From Endomychus coccineus (lineage: Eukaryota > Arthropoda > Insecta > Coleoptera > Endomychidae): a stretch of 64,000 nucleotides of DNA. The translations under genes were made by a program, and so were the position numbers. Within the stretch, counting starts at the first letter, position 1. Each line of letters starts with the position of its first letter. Positions 10,718 through 25,700 of this stretch are shown piece after piece. The stretch lies in assembly GCA_958510875.1 (NCBI GenBank), contig OY294068.1, positions 191,852,315 to 191,916,314 on the forward strand, in the 5' to 3' direction. The notes under the pieces are model-generated. The model was given only the letters and a program-made list of their open reading frames with translations. It had not been told where the DNA came from and did not search any database.

Positions 10718-13700
10718 ATGAGTTCTTTAACAATAGCCGATGCAAATGGTTGCTTTGACGGTGCTCTCACTTTGGAACTTCGTCCATTAGAGACAGTTCA
10801 CCGCTGGAAGCGTATGCCTGAATGTGATGAATTTGTTGGAGCCAGGTGAGTTAATATCTGCCAAAAGTATCTATCAAATGATTTTACTCTTAAAATTTCA
10901 TAATTCAGCACAAATTGGAGGATACATTGTTTTAGTCTGTTAAATTATCTGTCGTAAAATGCTCAAGTATCTATTTTGATATTTTAGGCGGAGTAAACAT
11001 ACAGTGGTAGCTTATAATGATGCAATATATGTATTTGGTGGTGACAATGGAAAAAGCATGTTGAATGATTTGCTTCGCTTTGATGTGAAAGAAAAATCAT
11101 GGGGCAGAGCTTTTGCCACAGGAGCACCACCTGCTCCAAGATACCATCATTCTGCAGTGGTACATAACACATCTATGTATGTTTTCGGAGGATACACGGG
11201 TGATATCCATTCCAATTCGAATCTAACAAATAAAAATGATCTCTTTGAGTACAAATTTCATTCTGGACAATGGATTGAATGGAAATTCGTAGGGAAAACT
11301 CCCGTTCCCAGATCTGCACATGGTGCCGCAATATATGATAATAAATTGTGGATTTTTGCTGGATATGATGGCAATGCAAGATTGAATGATATGTGGACCA
11401 TATCACTAACGGTGGGTGTTAGTTTTTGAATATGTTTTGCTTGAAAATCACTAGTCTCATTGAAAGTCTAAGGGTAGAAACTCTAGTTTTTATAACTGAA
11501 AAACAATGTTCCACTCACATGTTTAGCTAATCAACATTTCAATGCATATTAATGAATACACACAACGTCAAAAGTCTTGGACCCCCGTTCAGTCTTGTTA
11601 ATGAAATGTTTTGTTAGAAAAACAAAAAGATATCCATCAAAGTATATTGTTTGTTCAATCTATTTCTTGTGAAAGGATTATTTTACTCAAACTAGGATAC
11701 TTAGAAAATTAAAAAGTAAGAAATGTGTGAATTTGTTGAAAAAAATTATTGAATAAAAAAAGCTGCAGTCTGAGGTGGGCTAATTCGATTGTGAATGGCT
11801 GTACTTATGTAATCCCACATGTTTTCAATCGGATTCATATCCGGCGAGTTGGCTGGCCAATCCAATCTATTGATATATCCTGCTTGAAGTGTATCGTACA
11901 CCCTTCTTGCGCGATGTGGTCGGGCGTTGTCGTCCATAAACACAAAATTTTCGCCTAATTCCTTACGTATGGGATAGATAATGGGCGTAATAACCTGTTC
12001 GACGTAAATTTAGCTGGTTATATTCTGTGGAATGTGAATTAATGGGGTGCGGCGGTTAAACATTATTCCTCCCGAAAACATTACAGTACCCCCTTGATAG
12101 GGAGCAACTTGCCGGGGAGAATTAAGTCGATGTTGACGACCTGGTTCTCTCCAGACTCTTTGCCGATTGTCATCACTCACCAGTCCAATTCTGGTTTCGT
12201 CTGTGAATAACACCCGCCTCCACTGCTGCAAAAGCTAACCCCTGTGCTCTCGCTCCCATCGGAGACGGGCTGCACGATGTCTTGGAAATAGAGTGGGGAC
12301 CCGTAATGGTATTCTAGCACGTAAATTTGCATGATGGAGTCTTCTTCGAACTGTGGGTGTGGATATAACACGACGAAGCGTACGCTGAAAGTGGCTTCTG
12401 AGAGCTGAAGCTGTGCGGTGTCTGCGAGCATATTGCACCAAATAACGACCTTCCTTTTCGTTAGACACTCGAGGACGTCCACTACGTGGTCTGTTTTCCA
12501 TTCTATCGAATTCTTGGTACCTGTGAACTATTCGCATAACAGATGATCTAGAAATGCCTAACATTTCCGAGATCTGATGATTAGAGAACCCTCCATCGTG
12601 TAAAGCAGTAATTCTTGCTCGATTAAACGCAGAAATTTCACGAGCAGGCATGATAATCCAAAAAATCAAAAGAAATTAATACACTAGTCACTTGGTTGAA
12701 TATGCTTTCACTGCCACTGCTGTCAAAACATTGATAATAAAGTTAGGATTCATTATTGACATCTCTTTTTTGTCTTTTTTTATACCATAAATACATGTTA
12801 CTTTTTACCACAGTAAGAAAAATAATCAGGCTAAATCGAATCATTTGATATATAGGGGGTCCAAGACTTTTGACTAAATAATTCAAATTAATGTTTTTTT
12901 TTCGTTTTAAAATCAACCAGTGCACCTGGAATGGATGGAATAACATCATTGCTAGTAAAAAAATTTCACAAACACTTTCTAAAACCCTTGGTTCATATTA
13001 TAAATTTAATATTGGTGACTGGAAGAATTCCTGAGCACTTTAAACTATCGGTGATTACACCTCTATACAAGAATGGACAAAAATCTCATTCACAACTATA
13101 GACCTATCAGCCTTATAAATACATTTCAAAAATGTTTAAACATGTTACATGACTTTCTGATGAAAAATTAAATTTTCAATTATAAACAATTTGGTTTTCG
13201 GCCAGGTATAAGCACAGATGAAGCAATGTTTGAATTAATAAATCACATTAAAAAAAAATTAGACGGAGGGAACAAATGTATTGCAATGTTCCTGAACTTA
13301 GCAAAAGCATTTGACACAGTTCCTCACCCAACACTGTTAAACACTCTCGAACAATATGGAGTAAGAGGCATTGTATTGGAGATTTTCAAAAAAACAAATT
13401 GTAAAAATAAGAAATACGTACAGCAACACTGATGATATACAGATAGGAGTACCTCAAGGTACGGTTCTTGGACCCCTGCTTTTCATTACTTACTCAGCTC
13501 TTTACTAGACACACATACAGGCGGCCCTATAATATCATATGCTGATGATACAGTTCTAGTTTTTGAAGACCACATGGATATACTGTCAAGGAAAAGAAAA
13601 AATTTTGTGTTTATGGACGACAACGCCCGACCACATCGCGCAAGAAGGGTGCGGGGTACACTTCAAGCAGGGCATATCAATAGATTGGACTGGCCAGCCA

Positions 13701-16700
13701 ACTCGCCGGATATGAATCCGATTGAAAACATGTGGGATTACATAAGTAGAGCCATTCACAATCGAATTAACCAACCTCAGACTGCAGATGAGTTAGTCTT
13801 TGCGGCGGTAGAGGAATGGAACAATATTCCACAAGACTATAAACCGCTTGATTATCTCATTGCACAGACGTGTCAACATGTTATTCCAACGTGGAGGAAG
13901 TCATACCGACTAGTCAGTGTACAACATGTTTCATTACTTTTTTTCAACAAATTCACACTTTTCTTACTTTTTAATTTTCTAAGTATCCCAGTTTGTGTAA
14001 AATAATCCTTTCACAAGAAATAGATTGAACAAACAATATACTTTGATAGGTATCTTTTGTTTTTCTAACAAAACATTTCATTAACAAGACTGAACGGAGG
14101 TCCAAGACTTTTGACGTTGTGTGTATAATGAAATAACTAATTTATCTCATTATCTTTAAACAAATGCAAAGAGTATCTTTATAATGTAACAATAACATAA
14201 AAATCAGTAACCAAATTAAATGATTTGTGAAGAGTAACTTTGCCAAGCACACTATTTATCTATTCTCCAAGCGGCAACACTAGTCTTCTAATTACAATTG
14301 AATCTGTCATGATACACCCTACAGATACCTGTTAATACTGCAGGGTGAATCGAGACAATGGGAAGAAATCGAACAAAAAGGAGAGAGTCCACCAACTTGT
14401 TGTAATTTTCCCGTTGTTGTTGCAAGAGAGTGCATGTTCGTTTTCAGTGGACAAAGTGGGGCGAAAATAACCAATTCGCTCTTTCAATTCGACTTCAAAA
14501 AAAGAGGGTAAGTAAATGGTAGCTATTTATGATCTTATACAACTATAAAAGGAGCAGTGACGGCTCCTCGAAGGAGGCTAAGGAGGCTCAGCCTCCTCAC
14601 AAATTTATCTTAATGATCATTCTCCATTTTATTTCCTGTTTCTCTGATAATTCTTTAAATTTTACAATTAATTCCCCGTTCTCAGTAGTTATTTTTAATC
14701 TGGCAACAGTGGCCAGAGGCTAGATTCTCTATATATCTCAAACGCTAAATACGTGTGGTCAACACAGTTGCCGTTTTCCAAGCAGTTCAATTGCCAGATA
14801 GGGTAAAAGAGCGAATATGGCAACACCCTATGTAGGCTAGTTTCTCGTACGGAATCGAATGAAATACGATTACTTGCTACCGCCCTTCCGCTAGAAGAAT
14901 GCGACACGTGTCGTGTTCAGTGGCGGCTCGTGAACTTTTTAAGAGAGGAGGCTGGACATGAAACGTTCTTGTAAAAATATACTCTATTCAGCCAATAAAT
15001 TTAACCTTTGCACAGCGACCGTACCAGCTACTTCAGTGACAAAATTAACTGTTGCCAAGCAAGAACCAACGTAGAGGTGTAGTTTCTCTTGGCAAAAAAT
15101 TTTTTTGTTCGTTTTTTTTTTCTTTGGATTTTTGATACTTTTTGTTTTTTTTTTAATTTTTCATATTTTGTTTTTTTTTATTATTTTTATTAACTTTTTT
15201 TATTTATTAACGGAATTCTACGGTCTTTAGTTTGCGAAAAATGACCAATAATATTATCATAAAATGTATCATTTTGTTTTAAATGTTTTACTAAATCTTT
15301 TTCAATAGATATCAAACCAACATTGTATAAACGATTTTGGCCCATTGTATATCGCATGTAAGTTTTAATTCGTTTGAGAGTAGAAAGTGATCTTTCCACC
15401 GATGCCGACCTGACAGGAATGGTGACTGTCAAACAAAGTAGTTTATAAAACTGAAGTAAAACTTGTTGCAAATCATTGTCTATCATATATTTTATCATAT
15501 CTGCGTAAATGTCGTACTGGCCTAAAATATCTTTATCCGAGTAGGTATATAACCCATAATTCATTGTGCAGTGCTATTTTATCAAAAAATTTATATTTTA
15601 GAACTAAGTTATCTAAAAGTGTATTGGGAAACTCTTTCGAAAAAGATTCGAAAAATCTTCTATTCGTCAAGTCGAAAAACTTCAATTCATGTAAATCGGA
15701 AAATCGAATCTCAATTTGACCTTTAATAGTATCTAAAATTTCATAAAAAAAGTTGTTTATAATGTAGTTTCTTGTCTACCAAATTATATGTTTTCCTCCT
15801 TTAACAATATTCTGTTTACCGGTTAATTTAAACTTAATACTCGATGTAATATGTTCCTGCGATTTTTCATGTCTGTCTATACCACGAGCTAAATTTTTCA
15901 AATCATCATAACCCGAGTGCCCCCAACATCAAGTTGTATCAGATGTAAATAGCAAGCAATACAATTTATTGTGTATTTCGATTTTGAAACATACCTGTCA
16001 TCGCCACCACTAATCCTTTCAAATCCGGTAAAGAGGCCGTTTATTTTTAACAAAACCCTTTTCTATCATATGTTAATCCACTAAATGGATTTTCTAAGAA
16101 CCCAGCAACTAAGTCACTCATCATTTTAACGTTCACCGATTAGATAAATTATAACTTAACTACTTAACCTTACTTCGCCTCGCGGTACAAAAACAAGAAC
16201 TAACGGAACACAACCACCCTTGACCAAGATCATTTTTGATATCCCGGTATTATAAATTCCTTTATTATAATCCAAAAGATTACCTTCATATCCATACATT
16301 TTTCGCAACAAATTAGACTAATATTAAACATCAATTTTTCATTCAATTAGGAACAAATTAAATATAGGTATTTTGGAAAATAAATTTTCAAAAAACAACT
16401 TTTTTCCTATTTTCCGTATTTTACTTGCAAGATCTCTCTAATCTGACTGCAGCCTCGTATTCTACGGAAAATTTCCGATCGATTATGTGCTTTCAAAAAA
16501 TGTTTGGGCTAATTTTCGAATATTTTACGGTAATAAGACGAATTTTATTTTTTACTTAAAAAGGCCAAAAAAAAACTTCATTATGTTCTCCTCGGCACAA
16601 TATCGACACTTAACACCCCAAAATTTCGGGAATCGTCATATTTGTCAATGTCGAAAAAGTTGGAAAAACTTCCAGGGCCACTTGGGAACGAGTACTGATT

Positions 16701-19700
16701 TCATATGGAATGCCTCATATAGAAGTAAACAAAATCACTTATAAACTGACAGTTGTGATGAGTGAAAACACTGCTATCACTTTAAATCTAAATTAAACTA
16801 CAAAATTAATATTTCTGGCATTATTGAAAGGTTTGGAAACGTTCCTTATGTATCACATTTCCACAAATACCGGGATATCAAAAATTATCTTGGTCAAGGG
16901 TGGTTGCGGAATCTAAAACGTGTGTCTTACTTTACGATTGAAATAATTATGTCACTGTCACACTGACATCATCAATAACCTACAAATTTCATACCTATTT
17001 ATTTCAGTAAAACAATAATGAAATACAAATTATGAAATAACGGTTTTAGTAACAAGAAAAAATAAATTACAGTAATTGTTGGAAATGTCCCCCGTTTTGT
17101 TCGATGCACATTAACTAGCGCACCCGTTCGAAAATAGGCTTCAATCATGAAAATTTTGTGCTGTGTGGTAAGAGCCATGATTCAAAAACTGGATTAGAAA
17201 ATTTCAGCACAATGACTTAACAGATTCTGACACACAAAACATATTCAAAAATTTAAAGTAAGTTTTACATTCCACAACCACCCTTGACCAAGATAATTTT
17301 TAATTTGTAGTTCATTGTTTTACAACTGAAATAAATAGGTATGAAATGTGTGACAGTGACATAATTATTTCAAACGTAAAGTAAGACACACGTTTTAGAT
17401 TCCACAACCACCCTTAACCAAGATCATTTTTGATATCCCGGTATAACCTAGCTAAACAGGAAATGGCGATGTATTTATTAATAAAACAAAAGGTATTTAC
17501 AAGGATTTATTAAAAAAAAATATTCTTCTAAACAAACAAATTTAAGGATACTAATGAGATGTACAGGATTTGAGTGGTTCAGGTTAAAAAAATTAATATA
17601 TTGCGTACCATAATGAAAAGTTCAAATATATGTCTACTTACAATTTTCATTATTGAACTCCACAGATACTACTACTTACTATTCAGTACGCTAGAAGTGA
17701 TATAATAGGGGACTGAACCAATAAATGAAACAGCCATAAGAGTTCAAATTTACTACTTAAAATTAAGCCATGTTTTCATAATTAGATAAGACCACAATAA
17801 CTACTAATTTTATGATTCAATTTCTTCAAATATCCATCTGGATTTCTAAATAAGAATAATGTTTCGCGCATATTTAACACCAGTAGGAAATCCAATGAGT
17901 TCTGGTTGATTTTTTCACTTAAAAAAGACCCGGGGTACAAAAATTGGAGTAAGAACCTTGTAAAATCTCAGGGATGGATTAACAGTCCCAAAATAAAATC
18001 TAAATTTTGACAAATCTACAAGATATAAATAAAGTATATTATCATCCGTTTTACTAGACAGCATATTAATAAAAGTTGGACAGTATTGAATCTGTGAAAA
18101 AAGTGATTTTTGCTCAGTACTTTGATGTAAAAGTGCCAAAAAACATTCTTCATTCTGATTTCATTATCCATAAGACATTATTTGATTGAAGAAGTTGAAC
18201 TTTACAGTTTTGTAGGTCTTTATTTGTAGATATCACATGTACAATTATATATCAATTAAATAATATACACAGAATCTTATTTTTGACACAATATATCAAT
18301 ATTCATGAATGATATTCAGATCTTAAAATGTAATTTTTATGATTATGATCCTTTAACAATTAACAATGATGAAATGAAACGAGCAAATAATAATTTGCAC
18401 ATTATATAAATATTTAATTTTGAGATAAATCTTCCAAAGACATGTGAGAGACTACTAGGTTCTATAATTTCTATAAACTAAAATTTATCAACAAAATCAA
18501 TAATTCTCAGATTTTGGAAATGATTAAGTACTTACAAATAATATTCAATTTCAATCTATACAAAGATTGTTAAGATCTTTTTCTTTGATATTCTTTTTCT
18601 ACAAGTAGGACACATCTTTATTTGAACAGCAACACGTTCAATACACTCTCTGCAGAATAAATGTCCACAAGGTGTTGTTGCAATTGTTTTGCTAGCAAGC
18701 GGTTCATAGCACACTGGACAATCATGCAATCTTCCAGAATCATCATTCACAGACTCTTTACTTGAATTTGGTTCCGATGGCTCATGTACTTTTTCTGTAC
18801 CTGTAAATTTGTCCAACAATGAAGTTGCATTTTTTAACATTAATTCAGTGTTCTTTCGATAACTTTCTATCTCTTCTAAGGACTGCAAGTGATCATTGCT
18901 GTCATCATCTATAACATAAGCAGTATCCTGCTGCTGCAATGGCTTAGAAGCACTTCCAGAAGTGCAATCAACTTCAGTCTCCATAGCCAAGTTATTTTTT
19001 ATGCCTGAATAACCTGCAACAGTATTCAAATCAAAATCGGGCTCATCATCTGATTCTAGTCCACTAGACTTGAAAAAGTCATCCACACGACTTTTTACTG
19101 TAGAACATATATTATTGATGTGAGTAGGAAAGTCACTAAGGATATCCTCATCATCAGAGTCAATTAAATTTGATCTAGCTATTGAAAAGCTGCTTGGTTT
19201 CTTGTTTTGTGGGCTCTTAGCTTTTCTTTGTCGTGGTTTTTTAGCTGTTATTTGTTTTCTAGTTTTCCCAAACGCAAGTTGCACACCGAGATCTACCAGC
19301 TGTGATAATGGAGAATCCATAATATTTTCTGTAAAACTTCGGCGGTTTCTGGTATTTCTTCCTCTTGGGCGCTTTCCTTTTCCTCGATTACGCGTCGACG
19401 ATGCTCCTACAGAATCCATTATTGGCGTTATATAGAATAGCTTTTTATATTTCACAGTTATATCAATATTATGCTCCACTAATAATTTGGAAACTCGAGT
19501 AACGATCTTTCTTTCAAACGAGTTGTTAACTTTCGTCGACACTGTCAGCTGTCGATCTGTTTCTGTTTATTTTCTTATCTATGGCTGACGGAGGTCCATT
19601 TCATCGTTAAATCAATGCCATAGAATATGAAATGTTTGCTCTTCTATATACTGGTGGCTGTAAGCTGTGGAGCTCATAGAGATCATATAGTCTAGAGGAG

Positions 19701-22700
19701 TAAAGCTCCGTCTTAACGCGAGAAGGTTTCAAAATTCAAAAGCTTATCCGTTCCCCACTCCGCGGACATTATATAGTTAAACGCGGTCATCTAAGTGCGC
19801 GGTTGTAGGAGAGTAAAGGGAACGAGTTAAAATACCGCAGAGTGGGTACGGATAACTCATCGCGTAAGATCGAACGTGGTACGCAACGAATACATAGGCT
19901 ATATAGGGGCTTTACTCCTCTATACTATACGATCTCTATGATGGACCTATGTTCATCCAAGCTGTCAGATAATCTTTATAATTATCATTTACCAGTTTCG
20001 TCGGCTGCAAGAAGTCTAGAATACTTCTTTATTGAATTGTTGGTTGGTTTCGATATGGCACATTCTTGGTTGTTAGTTATTACCACGGTCGTACATACAG
20101 GTCTGGGAACTCTGTTGTTTGACATGAGTCTCTTACATATCGCCAAACTCGTAGTCCCTCGCTCAGCTACCAGCTAGCGCTTGGATCGAAGTATGGCAAC
20201 AATCACATTATTAAGTAAAATCATTTTTCTCGTAACGCAATATTTACTATTCTGATTTGAGAGAGGAATAGAATTGTTACTCTTGTCAAAATGTATTACT
20301 CACCTTTAAAATAACTTCCCCTTTTTCGCACACATAAAAGACCTCGTTAAAACGATTTCTTTCCGGAATCACAAGCATCCACTTTTTTCGCATTTCCGCA
20401 TCTTTCGGCATTTTAAAAACAGAAGTTTCTTGCTTTACACTTTTGTACCCCGTTTTGCATTTCGGCACAATGCACGGTTTTGTAATTTTTTTCTAAAAAC
20501 GCCGGTATTCCTTGTGTTTACAAGTCAACAATGACAGTTATCGGAGAACACGGTCGTATACGTCAGAGATCATTCTTCAACTACTGCGCCACCCTTTTGG
20601 TACTACGCGACAGTTGACGCTTAGCGGACTCACTTCTCACATAGGTTCGAGTTCCCAGACCTGTATGTACGACCGTGGTTATTACTTAACTGGAAAGCTA
20701 CGATTAGGTGCAGCGTAGCCTACTAGAATGGGCTTGTTGGCGTTTAAAACATGATCGAGTTGGGCTGGCCGTATGCCGTGCACGTGCAACATGATATTTG
20801 CGTATTGCAGTCAATCTGTGCGAGTCTTCCAAAGCAATATATTATTAATTCGTCAGTCGGTGAATCTACTCTACACAATCAACAAAAGTATAGTTCTTGA
20901 GATATTGAGTGAAGTGATAACCGTGACAATAAAATGGCATGTTGTTCGTTAGGTACCTAGTGTCTTAGATGACCATTTTGATTTCACAAGACCAAGAAAT
21001 TTATTATTTTTATTTTATTTCATATCATTTTATATCAGAATGCTAGCTAAATGCCAGTAATGCAGATAAGACTTATTATTCAACATTTGCGTTTCCACGA
21101 GACGAGAGTCTGAAGCAAAAATTAATAGAACAATACATACAGATTCTTTCGTTACCAATAAAAATTCATACATATGTTGTCAACATTTACCTGATAGTGA
21201 TATTATTTAAGAATACCTACAAGATAACGAACCGTGATGTGTGTCCTAGAAATATTCCAAAACTTGTTCAAAATTGCGTAGCTTCTATTTGTCAAAGAAA
21301 GTTCCAATCAAACGTAAATATCCTGAAGAAAGACGATTACTCTAGTTCCCTAATTATTTAATAGACATGAACATTTTTCAAAAATAAAGGTACCCGCCAC
21401 ACAATACAGCTATATATCTGGGGTTTGGTTCACTAAGGGCGAATGTCACAAAACTAAACTTTTGTAGGGGAGCCCGAAAACCATATTTTAAAGGATAGTG
21501 TATACATATTGCCAAGGCTTTCCTTAGGAAATAATATATTCTTCAATGAAAATTAGTACTTTATTTTATGAACTTGAAACTAACATAAAAGGGAAATAGA
21601 AATAATTAACACAAGCTCCAAAACAAAATGGCGATGGAAATTGCACTTGTACAAACCCTTTCTTTCGAACCCTTTAATCTAGACCTTAACTTGTCTCCTT
21701 GTATATTTTTGTTTCTTCTCTCTGATTCTCTATGATGCAAATCTTTTGCTTTCAGAATATTTTCTTTATCTTCCTCGTTTTTATCATATGGTTTCTATCA
21801 CAATCGTCACAAGTGTCTAAGCTAGGTAACTTGAAAGCAAAATTGTATTCTGTAACAAACAGGAAACGATAGTATGATTCTTTAATGATACTTTGGTGTT
21901 AACATCGTTTGCTTCGCAGTACTCCTTATACAGTTTGTACGGGTGATATTTAAACCTGGCTCTTAAGTATTTTTAGTGGTACTATTGCGAGCATAGTGAC
22001 TTTCTGTAACCGGAAAACCCTCAATATGTCTTTTTGCAATTTCTTTTGTTTTCTGTCCGACGGTTCTAGTTGCTTGATGCTTCTGTCTTTTATCTGGTGA
22101 AGACATTGATGTATCGTCGTGATTAGTTATAATGGGTTTTCCAATAGGGACGGGTAGATTTTGACAATTCATGGCAGTTATGTTATTTAGGCTGCATCTG
22201 TCAAATCTATTGTTTATTATTCAGTCACTCAAGACAAATCACCATGGCAAGTTACAGTGTCGAGCAACGCGTTCAAATGATATAACTTTATTATCAAAAT
22301 GGATGTTCTCTTGTGGCAACGATGCGCGCGTTGCGCCCATTTTATGGTTTGCATGGTCGTCCTTCCCAGTCGACTATTCAACGTCTTGTGGCCAAATTTG
22401 AGTTGACTGGTTCATTGCACAATCAGCCAACACCTTTACGTAAAAGAAACCCAAGATCTGCCGAAACCATCGCCGCTGTCCATGAGAGTGTGCAGGAGAA
22501 CCGGAGGCAGTCAATTCCGCGCCGCGCACAAAAACTCGACCTTTCGCAGACATCAACTTGGCGAATATTGCGCCGGGACTTAGGTCTACATCCGTACAAG
22601 ATCCAACTGACCCAGGAAATGAAGGTAAACGACCATAGACAATGCCGTTCGCTAACTGGGCTCTGGAGCAGTTGGAAGCAGATCCCGATTTTAACAAAAA

Positions 22701-25700
22701 AATTACCTTCCGCGATGAGGCCCATTTTGGATGAATGGGTACGTCAACAGGCAAAATTGCCGGATTTGAGACGATGCCAATCAGCACGAGGTTCACCAAG
22801 TGGCAATGCATCCGCTGAAATTCACTGTTTGGTGTGGCTGGTGGTCCGGTCCATTATCGGTCCGTACTTTTTCGAAAACGACGATGGCATTGCCATCATC
22901 GTCAACGGAGAGCGCTACCGATCTATGTTAACCAATTTCTTTTGGGCCAAATTGGATCATATGGATGTGGACGATATATGGTTTCACCAAGACGGCGCCA
23001 CGTGCCACACAGCTGATGCCACAATGGACATTCTGCACGAGCGATTTGAGGGCAGGGTTATCTCACGCAGAGGCGACGTGAACTGGCCACCAAAATCGTG
23101 CGATTTGACCCCGTTAGATTTTTTTTTGTGGGGTTTCCTTAAGTCGCAAGTCTATGCCAATAGGCCGCAAACGACCGGTGCACTCAGAGTCAACATAACC
23201 CGTGCCATTGCTCAAATTCAACCTGATCTATGCGCCAGAATCGTCGAAAATTGAACCTCTCGAATGCGCGCCACCCACCGGAGCCGCGGCGGCCATTTAA
23301 ACGATGTAATATTTCACACATAATGTCATTAATAGGCCTTTCAAATAAAACAAAAAATTCGTTGATATCTCACACACAACTTGTTTTATTCAATTTTAAC
23401 ATCTACCCGGCCTTAATGGAAAACCCTTTACTATTTCTTAAAAATTTCTCCCCTATTGATAATGTGATAAGAAACATCACTTTGCATACAGAGATGGATT
23501 GGTTCCTTAGTTTAAAACAGTATTCGTAAGTAAGCTTACGCCACCTTCTTGTCTATTATTTCTGGGGCGATTTCTAGAAACAGGCGCTGTCTGGACTGAC
23601 AGACCAATAGATTGTTTTCGTTGGTCCCAACTGCTTAAGGACCAACATTTTCTATGAATTTTATTACGATCGTCCGCACTTAATCTATCATAGCATCTGT
23701 TTCTGCAGTGACATGATGGTTTTAGAGTCTTCGTTGCGACAGTCTTACTTAACACACAGAGGACTCTCATTAGGACAACCGCCCTTAGCATTATTGGGTT
23801 GTGGACTTCCGTCTTTTGCAATTATTAAAAATAGACGGGAGTCCATATACGCCTTACCTCTGACAATACTGTAAAATTGTAACGGTGGGGATTTGGACAT
23901 CCGCTGTTGAAGCATTGGATAGAGCGAATTCCCAGGGTACGGAAGTCATAAAAAAGTGATACTTGCCAAAAATGTGACTTCCGCCCTTAGTGAACCAAAC
24001 CCCAGATATGGAAAAATAGTTACGTATTTTGGGAACTTGCCATCTTCTGTAAATTAGTGGAATCGGGATTCCAGATGGCGCCAGATGTTTTCACACTTTT
24101 TTATTATTCTTACAGATGGACCAGAATTTCTACAGATCACATTTTACGAGGCGCACCACCTCCTCCAGCACGAAGATACGGCCACACTATGGTAGCTTTC
24201 GATCGACATCTTTACGTTTTTGGTGGTGCTGCCGATAGTACTTTATCGAACGATCTGCACTGTTTTGATTTAGATTCCCAAACGTGGTCAGTGATACTTC
24301 CTGCACCAGAATCATTTGTACCTTCGGGTCGTTTATTTCATGCCGCTGCAGTTGTCGGCGATGGTATGTTCATATTCGGAGGCACTGTCGACAATAACGT
24401 GCGCAGCGGAGAAATGTACCGATTCCAGTTTTCAAATTATCCAAAGTGTACTCTACATGATGACTTTGGGAAAATTCTGGAATCGAGACAATTTTGCGAT
24501 TTACAGTTTTTAGTCGGCTTGGAAGGGAAACGAACTCTGGCCCATGTGTCATTAGTTGCAGCACGTTCCAAATATTTGAGACAGATGGTGAGAAAAGCTA
24601 AGGAAAATCAAGATGAACATTTACAGCGATTATTTGGCACTACGAAAGTACCGTTCAATGATGTTCCTTTATTAGAGGTTAAATTACCTGACGCAAATCC
24701 TGAAGCATTTGAAATGGTTTTAAATTATATTTATATGGATTGCATCGATCCTACCAAACGAGTTAAACAAGATGAGGATCCTTTTAGCAATAGAATTGTT
24801 TTAAGGATGATGGATGTTTATCGTCTTGCTGTACAATTTAATATGGCACGTTTGGAAAATTTATGTATACAATATTTGAATGCAACTATTTGTTTAACAA
24901 ATGTTTTGGATGCTCTGTACTATGCCGATAATTTGGAATTAACATTCATCAAAGAGTACTGCTTAAGATTCATAGTGAAAGAATCCAATTACAATCAGAT
25001 AGTCATGAGTTCAGAATTTGAAACTTTGGAGCGTGGTTTGATGATTGAACTAATTAGGCGTAAGCAGATGCCTCAGAATAAAGTAAATCAAGATCATCAT
25101 TTCAACACTACTGGCACTTCATTGGAGCAGGATATGGAAATGTATTTGAGAGTAACCGGAAAAGAGTTCACTGATATAGATTTGCTGTTGGACAGCAATA
25201 CCATATCTGCCCATAAATCGGTGTTGGCTGCAAGATGTGGCTATTTTGAAGCTATGTTCAGATCGTTCATGCCTTCAGACAACACAGTTCGAGTAAGTAA
25301 TGACAACATAAAAATATTTATCTAGCTTTTCAGGGAGGAAGATATTACTAAATAGTTTCCCTCATTGATAAGTTGATAAGCCACTTTTATTACTTCATTT
25401 TCAGAAAATTACAGTTAGGAGTTTGATTGACATTTGAAGAAATCGTCCTAATAGTCTAGGAGCCAGAGCGATATTGATGGTCTGAACATTAAGCCGATGG
25501 CACTATGGTTTATCGATAGAGGACGGTTCAATGACCAATTCATCTCACAGACCGAATTTTCGCCGGCTGCTAGATCTCGAGATACAGCCTCCGCAAATTG
25601 TTTATTTTTTGACTGGAGGTTAACCCTTTTCAAGTTGCGGTTACTTGAAAAGCATGCCATTCTTATACACTTCCACCATGTGCCATCATTTTTTATCGTG

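Noticed and set aside
19842..20177. 111-codon frame overlapping the MITE and the left P-like end
   Set aside because: It runs through the inverted repeats of two different mobile elements, so it cannot be a conserved gene.
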